Assembly: GCA_037892935.1 (NCBI GenBank)
Contig: JAYXKI010000002.1
Coordinates: forward strand, 1,550,001-1,614,000
DNA from: Phlebopus portentosus
Taxonomy: Eukaryota; Basidiomycota; Agaricomycetes; Boletales; Boletinellaceae
Direction: 5' to 3'
Length of the DNA stretch: 64,000 bases
A program made the position numbers and the translations under genes. Below are positions 11,135 to 22,804 of this stretch, in pieces. Under the pieces are notes generated by a model. It saw nothing but the letters and a program-made list of their open reading frames with translations, ran no database searches and was not told the origin of the DNA. Position 1 is the stretch's first letter, and the number at the start of each line of letters is the position of its first letter.

Positions 11135-13337
11135 TCACCGGATACCTGCTGTGGCCTTCTGAAGGGCACGCTTGATAGCGAGTTGGGACTTCCTGAGTTC
11201 ATCTGCGGAGGAGTCCTCGATCTCTAGCTTTTCAAGAGCGCGAGCGAGCTCAGACTCAACCTGCTGCTTAGCACCACGCTTGAGCTTCATGCCAATCTCA
11301 GGGCTCGTAATCGTGCTCTCGACCTGGTGGATGTATGCCTCAAGATCGCTCTTCGCTTCATGGCGCGCGCTGAAATCCTTGTCAGCTTGCTTGAACTGCT
11401 CAGCATCCTTGATCATCTGCTCGATCTCTGCACTAGAGAGACGGCCAACCGAGTTGGTGATGCTGATGGAGGCCTTGCGGCCTGAAGCACGGTCCATGGC
11501 GGATACTTTCAGCAGACCGTTAGCATCAACCTCGAAGGTCGTCACAAGCTCCGCCTGTCCGCGCGGCATAGGTGGAATACCGGTAAGCTCGAACTCGCCG
11601 AGAAGACGGTTGTCGCGGCACTGTGTGCGCTCGCCCTCGTATACCGGGAATGTGACAGTCGTCTGGTTATCCTCGACCGTGGTGAACGTGCGGCTCTTGT
11701 TCGTTGGAATGGGTGTGTTTCGTGGGACGACGACACCGAAAACATCACCCTGCATGGCAACACCGAGGGAAAGAGGGGCAACATCGAGGAGGAGTAAGTC
11801 CTGAGTCTTGTCCGACGTCTGACCGGTAAGCACTGCTGCCTGAACAGCAGCACCGTACGCAACAGCCTCATCCGGGTTGATGGACTTGTTCAAGGTGCGG
11901 CCACCAAAGAATTCTGAAACCAAAGACTGGATCTTCGGGATACGAGTGGAACCACCAACAAGAACGATGTCGTCAACCTACAAGATTGAAGTTCTGAAGT
12001 CAGAATAGAGAGACGTATGCTAGAATATATGTCTGACCTTCTCCTTGGAGATCCTCGAGTCCTTGAGGACCTTCTCGACAGGGTCAACAGTCGACTTGAA
12101 CAAGTGCGCGTTGATTTCCTCGAACTTCGCACGGGTAATGTTAGACGAGAAGTCTTCGCCCTGGAATAGAGAGTCAACTTCAACAGTTGTCTGAGCAACA
12201 GACGAAAGCGTGCGCTTGGCACGCTCGCAAGCGGAACGAAGACGGCGGAGTGCGCGAGGGTCATCAGAGATATCAAGTTTAGTCTTGCGCTTGAACTCGT
12301 TCTTGAAATGCTCAAGAAGGTTATTATCGAAGTCCTCTCCTCCCAAGTGCGTGTCACCAGCTGTGGCCTTTACTGCAAAGACTCCACCAGTGATATTGAG
12401 AAGGGAGACATCAAAAGTTCCTCCACCAAGATCGAAGATCAGGACATTGCGCTCATTTTTTGACTTTTGGTCCAGACCGTAAGCGATGGCAGCGGCAGTC
12501 GGCTCATTGATGATACGAAGAACATCCAGTCCAGCGATTGAGCCGGCATCCTTCGTCGCGAGCCGTTGCGAATCATTGAAGTAAGCCGGGACACTATAAG
12601 CCCAAACCAAGACAAGTCAATAGTTTCCTCTAAACCCACGAAGGAAATCTTACGTGACGACAGCCTTTTTCACCGTCTTACCCAGCTTCGCTTCCGAGAT
12701 ATCTTTCATCTTCGTGAGAACCATTGCAGAGATCTCCTGTGGAGTGAACGTCTTCTCTTCCCCAAGATAGTTCACTTGGACCAACGGCGAGCCATCCTTG
12801 TCAACGACTTTGAACGGCCAATGCTCCATGTCCTGTGAGCACCAGAAATGCAGAGAAAAATGCTTAGCAACTTGCACTCTGTATTTGGCGCATGATCACT
12901 AGTACCTTTTTTACGTCCGGGTCACTAAGATCGATCTTTGTCAGACCAAACTCAATGAGATTACAGGAATGAGAACTCACTCATAACGGCGACCAATGAG
13001 GCGCTTCGCATCGAAGACGGTGTTGAGAGGGTTCATAGCGGCCTGATTCTTTGCGGCATCACCAATGAGGCGCTCCTCCGCCGAGAAGGCGACATAAGAA
13101 GGTGTTGTTCGGTTACCCTCTGGATGCTTCGTTAGACCAAGGAACACGGAATAGCAACGCATACATACGGTCATTGGCGATGATCTCTACCCGATCATTT
13201 TGCCAAACACCGACACAGCTAGAAACAGAGGCGAGTGAGGGTTTAAGTCGAATTAAACAAGAAGAAAATAGGCGGAAAACTGACGAGTAGGTAGTTCCAA
13301 GGTCGATACCAACTGCACCATCAAAGACATCGTCCAT
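11135..13337 (-). CDS. SSB1: Ribosome-associated Hsp70 chaperone, Ssb type
   Basis: Cytosolic Hsp70 that folds nascent chains at the ribosome with the RAC/Ssz-zuotin cochaperone. It shows all Hsp70 signatures: [34 protein letters not shown] and [12 protein letters not shown]. Ssb character comes from [36 protein letters not shown], the [19 protein letters not shown] segment and an ending without EEVD ([16 protein letters not shown]). About six introns are present, clustered at the 5' end, with the last at about 11978-12035. An ATG at 13337 sits at the usual position. The 3' end is convergent with the RFC gene, 276 bases away, and the 5' end is divergent from a mitochondrial ribosomal protein gene. 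Confidence 0.93.
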
Positions 13338-13548
13338 TTTTGTCTGTATTCTTTAGAGAAAGTAAAGGAAAGGGGATAAAGATAGGGGAGGGAGATGAAG
13401 GGGCAATGCAGAGCGCACGCAGAACTCGGAAGCAAGGCCGACCTGTGGAAAAAAAATTTGTGAACGGTGATCGCTGACAAATCAACAGAAATCCGGATTT
13501 GGTGAGCCTGGCTTGCAAAAACCTGGCTGAAGCGCTGTCCTGAAGGCC

Positions 13549-14623
13549 ATGCAGACCAGTCTGAGGTCGTGGCAACTAAGCAAAAACTGTTGGCGCTCAT
13601 GTCGACCTGCAAAAGATGTCGCGTCCACAGCGTCTCCGATGGCTTTGTCTTTCGTACGAAAACATGACAGTCGACGGTGTATGAGCACCGACATCCCGCA
13701 CGACGCGCCTCTCAAGACTCCAGAGGATTGGACTGAATTTCAGCTTGAACACGCTGATGAAAAGTTGTTCAGTGCGTAATAAAAGAACTATTTTCGAGGT
13801 CTGACTTCTCATAACATTTCATTTTTCATGTACAGTGGATTTTTACGGACAGTACGGTTCAGCACAATCTCGCGAGAACACCTGGCAACCCTACCACTCC
13901 TTGCACCGTCCCCCTTCCCCCGGTCAGCTCACTCTATCCGCTTTGCTGGCTGCCGGCGCGCATTTAGGCCATAGCACGTCGCTTCTCAATCCAAACTTTC
14001 TCCCCTACGCATATGGAACACGAGCAGGAATCACAGTCATCGACCTGGACAATACTCTGCCCATGCTCCGCCGTGCTGCAAATCTCACCCGTGCTGTTGC
14101 CGCCGAAGGCGGGACGATTGTTTTTATCGGCACTCGACCTGACTTACGACCGGTGGTTAAGAAGGCTTCCGAGCGAGCGGGCAACCGAACTTACTACGTC
14201 GGCGAGAAATGGTTACCTGGCACACTCACGAATCGTCTACATCATTATGATAAGTCTACTGTCATGAAGAACAGAGTCATCCCCGATCTTATGATCATTC
14301 TCAACCCACTCGCAAATATGTCTGCGATTCGTGAAGCCGCAATCGAGCACGTCCCGACGATAGGAATTATCGACTCGAACGTTGATCCTCGCATTGTCAT
14401 GTATGCTATTCCAGCTAACGACGAGAGCACGCGGACCGCAGAGCTCATAGGTGGTGTTTTGAGTATTGCCGGCCGGGAAGGTGCCGAGCTGCATCTCGAG
14501 AAACAACTCCGATTTGAAGAGAAAAGACAGGCAGCTCAGGAGGCGCGGGAAAGCGAACGGGTAAGACGATTACGGCGGATTCAGAAGCGATTAGATGAGG
14601 AGGATGAGCTTAATACTCCATGA
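13549..14623 (+). CDS. MRP4: Mitochondrial small-subunit ribosomal protein uS2m
   Basis: Component of the mitochondrial 37S ribosomal subunit, homologous to bacterial RpsB. The first exon encodes a Ser/Arg-rich stretch suited to mitochondrial import (about 50 residues). One intron follows the LFS/M junction (donor GTGCGT near 13770, acceptor at about 13836). The S2 domain contains LLAAGAHLGHSTSLLNPNF, GTRAGITVIDLDNTL, IVFIGTRPDLRP, YYVGEKWLPGTLTN, PDLMIILNP and VPTIGIIDSNVDP. A Glu/Arg-rich helix closes the protein. The start could also be an internal ATG (MALSFVRKH or MSTDIPHD), so the N-terminus is uncertain while the family is clear. Confidence 0.9.
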
Positions 14624-14732
14624 CAAAATTAAATATTATCATTTCGCGCATGCATACTTATCGTTCAGCCCAATGTGCGCCGATATAATCAAGATCATAT
14701 TGCATAAATACGTCCATGATACAAAGAATTGA

Positions 14733-16674
14733 CTACGAAGATCCTGCTGCATGCGATTGCACTTGTTGGATTTTTAACCAATGCTCTAAAACGTGTCTTT
14801 CAGTGAAAGGAACGAATGCTGTACACAAAATGCTGTACCTTCTGCAGCCTCTAAGGCCATTAAGTTACCCTTCAATTTGTTAAGCGTCTCAACGTACTCG
14901 TCTTCCTCTACGCTATCAAAGACAATGCCGCCTCCTGCCTGCAGGTACGCGACACCATCCTTGAATAACATAGTACGAATTGCGATGCAAGCATCCATTT
15001 CGTCGTGAGCAAAATCCCAACGACCCACAGCACCAGCGTAGACGCCTCGTTTCTCTCGTTCTAAAGAGTAGATCAACTCGATTGCCTTGATTTTCGGCGC
15101 TCCTGAGACTGTGCCAGCGGGGAAGATGGAACGGAAAGCATCGAATCTGAAAATTGCTTAGGCAAATTACTTCTGGTCGTATCGGTCAAGCTTACCGCGT
15201 CAACCCATCTCGAAGGATACCAGAGACTTGCGATGTCAGATGAATGACATGGCTGAATTTCTCTAATCGCATGAGATGATCCACTTTTACGGTTCTTGCA
15301 TCGCACACGCGGTTCACATCGTTCCTTGCAAGGTCGACCAGCATTATGTGTTCCGCGCGATCTTTCTCAGAAGCTTGGAGTTCATTTCCCAGCCGTTCGT
15401 CCTCTACAGATGTCAAATTAGAACAAACTCGCATCAATGAGTCATCTGTAGAGAGGTACCTTCAGGTGTCTTTCCACGCTTCGTTGTTCCGGCGATAGCG
15501 TGATTGTATACTTTATTCCGTTCCACTTTACATAGAGTCTCTGGACTCGCTCCAACAAGCTGCAAATCTCCACAGTCGACATAGAACATATACGGACTCG
15601 GGTTCACTTGCCGTAATTGTCGATAAGCATTAAAAGGATGCAATGTAGTGGGACGTGCGAGTCGCTGGGATGGTACAGCTTGAATGATGTCGCCCGCGAT
15701 AATGCGCTGCTTTAACTTCGTCACAAACGCTTCGTAACCGTCCCTCCCAACATTGGACGTGGGATGTTGTCCAACGACTATAGGCGGTTGGAGAGGCTCG
15801 GGTGCCGGGCTTGACGAAAGTAAAACGCGTGCGAGGCGACGTGCCTTTTCGACTGCCGTGTTATACACAAATGCAAGATTAACTTGAGGAGAATCGCGGT
15901 TCGGTGATGAAAAGAAAACATGCGAGACAACCTTGATGTTCTGGAACAAGTGGTCGAAGATGACAATCGTGTCGGCGAGCATGAAGAACGCCTCAGGAAT
16001 CCCAAGAGGATCTTTGAGCTGGCATGCGGTCTTTGGTTCGAAATATTGGATACAATCGTACGAGACGTATCCAATTGCACCGCCTGTAAACGTTGGGACT
16101 TCAGGAATTTTGACATAACGATAGGATGCAAGTTCCTTTTGCAATACAGACATCGGGTCGCCGGTAGCCTCCTCTTTACTCCCCGTCTTGATAATCTTAA
16201 CTGGGTCTAGATAACATACATCCGCGATGAGACCAGTCGCACACATAGACCCAAGCTAAGGACACTCACCAGCCCCAATGAAACTGTATCGCGCGATGTT
16301 TTCACCCGCAATCACAGACTCGAGCAGGAAGCTATACCTCGAGTCCTTTGCAACCTTGAGATAGGCAATGCATGGCGTTAACAGGTCCGCTGGAAGCTGG
16401 ACAAAGACTGGAACACAGTTCCCTCTTTTTTCTGTTAGAATATATTGCTCGACCGTCGCCAGCGGCGGGTAGGGTACCAGAGTCTAAGCATCCTCGTGTC
16501 AGATATGTGCTTTGTTCGAGAGGACTCTGTAAACGTACTTGGGGGTCCATAGAAGTCGCGGGGAAAGGTCAATGGTGATCGCTGTTTCTATGTAGCTGTA
16601 GCCGCGTTTGGGTCAAATACATAAATTATATATTATCGCCGATCAACAATTTCTGCTACTCACCACCAACACAT
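14733..16674 (-). CDS. TRP2: Anthranilate synthase component I
   Basis: Converts chorismate to anthranilate, with a glutamine amidotransferase partner, as the first step of tryptophan synthesis. The N-terminal domain carries [14 protein letters not shown] and [21 protein letters not shown], whose LLES motif is the tryptophan feedback site. The chorismate-binding domain has [62 protein letters not shown] and [18 protein letters not shown]. The C-terminus requires a last intron (donor GTACAG near 14829) and ends HAAGSS. The start at 16674 (MCWC, then an intron to [10 protein letters not shown]) is inferred because the next exon has an upstream stop and no ATG, so it is the least certain part. 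The gene is divergent from SHQ1. Confidence 0.9.
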
Positions 16675-16795
16675 CAAACAACGACCGGCACGGAACAGTG
16701 TTTGTCTGCTGATTCGGCTGTACGCTGGGGATTTAGCTGAATAAAGATCGTAGAAAAAGGAAATATCGACTTATTGGAACTGGTTTTATAGATTG
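16675..16795. promoter_or_regulatory. Short bidirectional promoter between TRP2 and SHQ1
   Basis: Only 121 bases separate the two inferred start codons. I see no clear TGACTCA-type amino-acid control element and no TATA box in it. Both genes must share this region or have promoters inside the neighbour's 5' end. Confidence 0.4.
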
Positions 16796-18807
16796 ATGAT
16801 CACTCCGCGGTTCAGCTGTTCACAGACTCCGAACTCGGTCATTATTCGCATATACACGCCAGCTGTACGCGTGAGTGCCCAAATTTTCACCATTCACTTT
16901 ATTCACAGCTACTTATATGCTCACTGGTCAGTCAGGCATCAGATATCGAGATACACGTAGATGATACTTTTTTTCTCTGCACATTAACCCGTATTTCCTG
17001 CGTCTGAACTTCCCGTCGCCGGTCGTCGAGGATGACGCATCCTCCGCAGTCTACGACCCAGCATCAGGTTATTTGGCAGTCACGCTCACCAAAGCCATGC
17101 CGGGTTCAGAGTTCAAGGATCTGGATGTCCTTGCTAAACTGTTAGCACCTCCGAAACGCGATGAGCCACTATCTAAGTCTACTATTGAGGTCATCAGCTC
17201 GCAGGATGCAGAGCTGCCGGAACAATCTTCCGGTGATGGTGCCAATGTATTAGAAGACTTGACACCGGACCAGCGCGAAGTTCTAGAAGGTATGAAAAAG
17301 CTGATCTCCGCTTTCGTGGATTGCTGAATTTATCTTTTCTTGATAGCGGCTGAAAATGATTGGCATCTCCCCCAGAATGCGCCGGATGCGGTGGACACAC
17401 CATCAATCAGTATTACTACGGAAAGACGTTACGGGTTTCTAGATGCATACACATGCTATTTCAGGCATGTTGCCAATACTGAGAATGAGGTTAACGAACT
17501 TGGCCCGGACGTTGAAATCCTTTCGCCCGTCGGACGGCGGGAGAAGAGACTCAAACATGAAGAAGAGAAATGGGACGAAGGATTTTACATGTCAGTATTT
17601 CCTTGTCTCGTCAGTCCGGATTGCGCTCAAACCTGGACGTGTATTCACCAGGGCTGATTATGTCGATGACGAACACATCCGAGAACTCGTCGCTTACAAA
17701 CCGCCACCCGAGTCTCCGTGTTCTTCAGAGCTTCCAGATTCTCTGGCCTTCACAGAGGAAGAGAACACGGATATGTTGCGACTTCCGAGGAAAGAATGTA
17801 CGTTCTTAAGATATCAAAACATGTTTTACATTTCACTGATAGTCGTCTCTAGATCTAGTAACACCACTGCAAAAGCATAACCTCTACTTGACTCTCCTCA
17901 CGACCCTATTCTCTTACGCGTACGAAATGCGGACAACTGAGAATGATCCGACGCCAGAAAGTGCATGGACAATATGTTCTCTTACACCCGCCTTTTCTGC
18001 TCTTGATCCAGCTCCTTATGGATCCACTCCCTCGAGTCCGTCAACTTTCACGCCTGGGGAGCTGCAAGAAACTCTCGTACCTTCCTTCAGGCGAGCATTA
18101 GCTTTCCCTTTGTACCGGTCTTTCGTATTAGCGGAAAGGTGTCTGCAAGATGTGTCTATTATCTTACGACACGGAATGCGGGCCACTCTTCGCGCTTTAC
18201 TTGAGACCAAACGGATTCTTGAGCGACATGAGGTTTATTACATCTACAGCAAAGTTTGGGTGGAAGATTTCTGTCGCTGGGTTGCTAGTGATGCTAGGTG
18301 AGCGGCCTATTTACTGTAATGCTTTATCTAGTACCTCATACGTTGTTAACTCATTTTATCCGCCTTGTCACTAAGAAACGCGTAGACTGATGCATTTGTA
18401 ATTTTAGCGAGGGTATTCTCCGCTCTCTGGGTGAGGCGCTAGCAATAATTGAAGTTAACAAGCAAGGTCTCGGATGGGATCTCGCTGCACTCGAGACAGC
18501 AGCGCTTGAACAGGAGAGCCGCGAGCCGGATAGCGACGACGATTCTGAGCCGGATGCCGCACCACAGCCCATCCTGACATCCGGTCAAGGCGATAATCGT
18601 GAAGGCAACATCTCCGAGGACGATACTCAGTCAACGTCATCCTCTAGTGCTACCGCGTCTTCTCTGCCCTCTTCATCTCCCGAGTCACTCGGTTCCGGTC
18701 CAGATGCCAGTCCCAGCTTGTCATCCGGGTCCGAGTCGGAATCCCAGTCTTCTGTCGTTTCTCAGACTCTAGCATTTTCCTCACGTTCATCATTGTCTGG
18801 ACCCTGA
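16796..18807 (+). CDS. SHQ1: H/ACA snoRNP assembly factor SHQ1, with an apparent one-base frameshift
   Basis: SHQ1 chaperones dyskerin/Cbf5 before H/ACA snoRNP assembly in the nucleus. Exon 1 (16796-16870) gives MITPRFSCSQTPNSVIIRIY, the strongly conserved start of the CS-like domain. Exon 2 from 16936 gives ASDIEIHVDD and then, in another frame, HINPYFLRLNFPSPVVEDD. The frame change falls at a run of seven T (16968-16974), where one more T would restore the conserved reading. The SHQ1-specific helical domain follows across four introns, with KEYLVTPLQKHNLYLTLLT, YPLYRSFVLAERC-like and VYYIYSKVWVEDFC. The C-terminus is an acidic Ser-rich tail ending SSLSGP. I treat this as a real gene with a probable assembly error, although a real null allele is possible. 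Confidence 0.88.
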
Positions 18808-21272
18808 CCTGATAGCCCTCCGGGCTTTGTTCAATCTAAGACGATGAATCTTCTATCGTAGTTCCGTCATGCTTTACGTAGGGAAATATACAGTATGTGT
18901 ATCATGCGCAGAAATATCGTGGTATCTGCACGCTGTTCAACACTCTTGGCTACCGACAAGAGCACCTTTTCAGTCCATCATGTGTAATACAGCAGCAGGT
19001 GTAATAGCATCCGCTCCTTCCACTCGCCAGATTCGGGATTTAGTCAAGATTAGATATGCTCCAGTTGAGTTCGGATCGCAGAGTCCATACCATAGTGCTT
19101 ACAATAGTAATCTGCGATCTCGAGATGCATACATACGTATACACGGATTTCATCGGGCTTGTTCATGGAAGATACCGAATGAAGTCAGCTTCCCGCTAAG
19201 AGGCAGGGCAGGGTAAATGGCGAGAAGCAGTGAAGCCAAGCTCGATCCTTAAGTCTAGACGTCTCTGGCCAGCGTGGGCGGTGCTTTCCATATCCCAAAG
19301 TAAGCTGAAGTACCCGCTCCGCGAGAATTTCTTTTCAAATTCGGTAACTTTCCTGAATTATTCGAGCTTCTTTCTTACCAAAGCGTACGATCATTCCGGG
19401 ACGGCGTATCAGAACCGTGAAAACAGGGGAAGATTGCATTACTGCTTGCACAGATCAATTTGAATGAGCACAATGAAAGTGAGCACAACGCACGTATGTG
19501 CGGCATGCACATGTGCGTTCTGTCGGAGAAAGTGCGGGAGAAAGAGGGTCCAAACAAGAAGATGCCGGTATCCTAGAGTCCTCAGAGGAATTTCGAAGAC
19601 CGGCGAGTACTGCCACTAAGCTTCGAGAAGGAACCGGCGAAGAGGAGCATCGAAAACAAGACACCGCGGGATTGAGAGAGCACGCTGGCGTTTACGGCCA
19701 ACCAAAAGTTCTGAGATTGAGTCTGGTGCCGAGAGCGATTCCACATATGCTAAAGTACAGATTCGGAAGAACTTCTTTCGATTAGAATTCACAAGGCGAG
19801 GTGTAAGTACAAATGTATAATCGGACGCATCGCACACTTTGATCCGCTATGGATATGTGGTGCATAAGGATGCATACCACGTTCGGGCCGACGTTTCAGA
19901 GGCTGAAAGTATGTCTTCAACGAAATTGCTGAAGCCAATTATCCGGTGCCATTCGTTATCGGTATGATTACAATTCCGTGCGTTCTGATTTCCGTGATAG
20001 GCGCGCGTAACGATATTTTATCGTGAAAATATAATCGGAAGATGTCCCGCAGAAATTCCAGTATCGACTGGACCAAACTTGCATGAAAACATACCCCCTA
20101 TTTGCGTTGCTCTGCCCAGACTGGTTTTTGCGAGTCTGGATCAATTGAGGCCGACTAGAAGGCAAAACCCATTTTAGTACAACGTATTCGCGAGAAGAGT
20201 AACGGCTAAAGTGAAAAATAAAAACACCAAATATGGTTTTGCAGAATACTATTAAGAACAAAAAGGACCAGACAAAACAACTTCTGCAAGGTATTTGGAT
20301 AGTGAAAGGCCAAGGAAATACAGAATCCAAAAGTAGTTGGGCTGCAGATCACTCACAGGGCTTTGAGTGGAATTCTGCCGATGAATCGCGTTTTCAGCTG
20401 CTAACCTTTGGGCACGCGCTGCGTCCACCTGCCGTCGCACTTCAGGAGACATTTTCTATTGCCACATGATAACCAGTTGTCAATCATTCTATCAACGAAA
20501 ACACCGTGAAGAACCGCGGTATTATGAGAGAATCATACTTCATAGAGTTGTTCAGGAGTCGGAGTTACGGCTGGGAATGCGTAGAGATGTCCGTGCTTGC
20601 ATGAGCTTGGAATTCACATAGTCAAAGTAGAAGAATCCCATGTACTGACCCCGCATGGTCCCATACCCAATCCCGAGGCCTACGAGGATGGTCAAACAAA
20701 CATGTGTCGACGTTTCACGCATTCGGATGTCGTAAAATCGGAAAACACGACAGTCGCGCAGAAACCGGAACAAACATCTCATTAGTAAACTCGGATAGCA
20801 CAAGGACTGAAAGGAGCTAATCGGTTCAAAACAGAAGGAATGAAAGCGAATATGAACAGAAAAGGGTGGAAAGCAAGAGAATCGTGCAAGAAACTCGCCG
20901 TACTTCCGACCAATGCCGCAGTGACTTTCACCCATGGCATTCGACCCGACATAACTAGCGAACGATGCACAGAGAATGGACCACAGGCGCCGAATCGCCT
21001 ATTTTCAGAGGCACAGTATCAACGTTTCGTTGCCTTCCACACAAGTACTGATATCAGAAAGTCATGAAAGATTCTTAGAACACAGAGAAAAAAGAACCTA
21101 CGCAATAATTTGTGTGTTGGATCGCCCAGTGAAATCGGGAGATAACTTCCGAGTATGTGGACTGGTATAGATAGAACACAAGGCAAGGTAGACGAATGAG
21201 ACACGGATGGAATCGACTATCACATGATCTGACACGCGTGTCGACGGATCACGTGCCATAGAAGCGACCTCC
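18808..21272. other. Gene-poor stretch; one possible small gene
   Basis: Downstream of SHQ1 I see only short open frames on both strands without recognisable domains or consistent splice chains, except the weak candidate at 20206-20664. No transposon termini, tRNA or long repeats were recognised here. Confidence 0.4.
20206..20664 (-). CDS. Possible small unrecognised protein, multi-exon
   Basis: I do not recognise this protein. A chain of spliceable segments encodes a short peptide with HGHLYAFPAVTPTPEQLYE, then after an intron (donor GTATGA near 20541) KMSPEVRRQVDAARAQRLAA, then a segment ending near HRQNSTQSP before a GTGAGT donor. The charged PEVRRQVDAARA helix looks protein-like. The first intron (donor GTCAGT, 54 bases) also has normal length. 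The last exon is ambiguous, and the stop at 20206 assumes the first usable acceptor. The call could be wrong in whole, or the gene may start further upstream. Confidence 0.28.
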
Positions 21273-21275
21273 CTG

Positions 21276-21588
21276 CACTACGGGCAATTTAGTATTTTAC
21301 ATCGGATGATAAATGGATTGATATGTAATTTGATATTTTCAATATCATTCAATATCATTATGCATATCCTCATTAGGGATATTTAGAATATCATCGAAGC
21401 AGATATCTCTAAAAATTATCCCGATTGGTCAATCAGAATATCTGCTTTGATGATATTCTAAATACTTCGATGATATTCAAAATATCCCTAATGAGGATAT
21501 GCATAATGATATTGAATGATATTGAAAATATCAAATTACATATCAATCCATTTATCATCCGATGTAAAATACTAAATTGCCCGTAGTG
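21276..21588. mobile_element. Foldback CACTA-type MITE
   Basis: A 313-base element that is almost one palindrome. It begins CACTACGGGCAATTTAG and ends with the exact reverse complement; the arms are identical for the first 109 bases and then diverge near the centre. It is flanked by the 3-bp duplication CTG (21273-21275 and 21589-21591). Termini starting CACTA plus a 3-bp duplication are the signature of the CACTA (CMC/EnSpm) superfamily. It is very AT-rich, has no coding capacity and so depends on a transposase elsewhere. The near-perfect arms suggest a recent insertion. Confidence 0.85.
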
Positions 21589-21591
21589 CTG

Positions 21592-22804
21592 GTTCACCTC
21601 CTTGAACTGAACACCGAGCAGAACTCTCCTTAGAGCATCCATCTTGCTGTCTTGAGCTAACGAATCCGAGATGTCCTTCTGGTTTGTCTTGCGGACTGAT
21701 CTGATTCATTCATTTTCTCTGAAGCAAATCATATAGCCAATGAACTAGTCCTGAGTATCTACCAGGTGGCCCACTTACGTATCCCGGAGCAAGATCACGC
21801 GCGAAGTTTCTGTTACGCTTGATTCTAGCCTCTTTCATTTGGCGATTAGTTAGAAAGCTCCGTGAATTTCATGCTGTTGATGCTTCTGGTCCAAGAGGTG
21901 TTTAATACACTTGGCGTCGACCTCGGCTGCACCGTCCACATAGGCTTTAATACTTAATCATTCGATCACAACGACATTCTCTAACTATACACGTCCTAAG
22001 TCATTGCTTTAGAAGCATTGCCAACACAGGCCCGGGGTCTCCGAAGTGGGTAAGCATTTTTTGCAACTGAAAACGCCCCAAACGTGCCGGACAAGACCCT
22101 GGTCCTTTTCGGCTCGCTTGACAAAATCGTTTAGTTTGGCAGAGCAGAGGAAAAAAGGAAACTAGCTAAGTTACATCTGGAGGATGTCACATTTAGCCCT
22201 TACGCAAATAGATTACGGTAACAAAAGAGGGCGAAAACATGTCGTTGCGTCCATCTTGACCTTGCTTTGCTCGCTTTCCGGGCCCAATCTTATGCCGTCC
22301 AGACCTGGTGAAGTCCGTACGCGCGTTCCGAAATCTTGATAAAGCCTAACTATCTATGCAACTCGGAGACGTTCTAACGGTGCACCGTAGCCGTGTAAAC
22401 GGAACGTTCTTCATAGAACGGGCAGAGTTACTTGGCCCATTCGGTATGTCACGGATGATACCTTACCACCTCACGGATTGGCGCAGAAACATCAACGCGA
22501 AGTCTGTCAAATGTTTCTTGGCCGAATGAATGTCCAAACCTATCATAGTGTACACAAGCAGTTTCCGTTGCATGGGGAATGGATACTCTACTCTACTCTA
22601 GAAGGTCTACAAAGAACCCCCGATGACCTAACAACTCAACCCCATCGAGCTAAGTCAACTCGCCTTACATGCCGTCTATACACAAACTATTGGCGAGTAC
22701 GCGTTCCGTGAGGCATCACAGCGGGAAGTGACGGAATCATAAACGAGGCAAAGATGCGAACAGATCCCCTTTTCGTCGTCACACAATTAAGCAAAGCGGT
22801 TCAA
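21592..22804. other. Gene-poor stretch right of the CACTA element
   Basis: Only short open frames with no supported product are present. A peptide-like stretch near 22430-22530 was considered as a transposon relic but is not convincing. The rest looks like ordinary intergenic DNA. Confidence 0.4.

Noticed and set aside
11172..11804. Long plus-strand frame of 210 codons
   Set aside because: It is the antisense shadow of the SSB chaperone coding exon, a common effect of codon bias.
20552..20935. Membrane-like minus-strand frame of 127 codons
   Set aside because: It conflicts with the frame of the more protein-like downstream exons, and its upstream half looks non-coding.
22430..22530. Peptide resembling a retrotransposon fragment (PFGMSRMIPYHLTDW)
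   Set aside because: Only about 30 codons, with no catalytic motifs, LTRs or flanking domains; the similarity is within chance.
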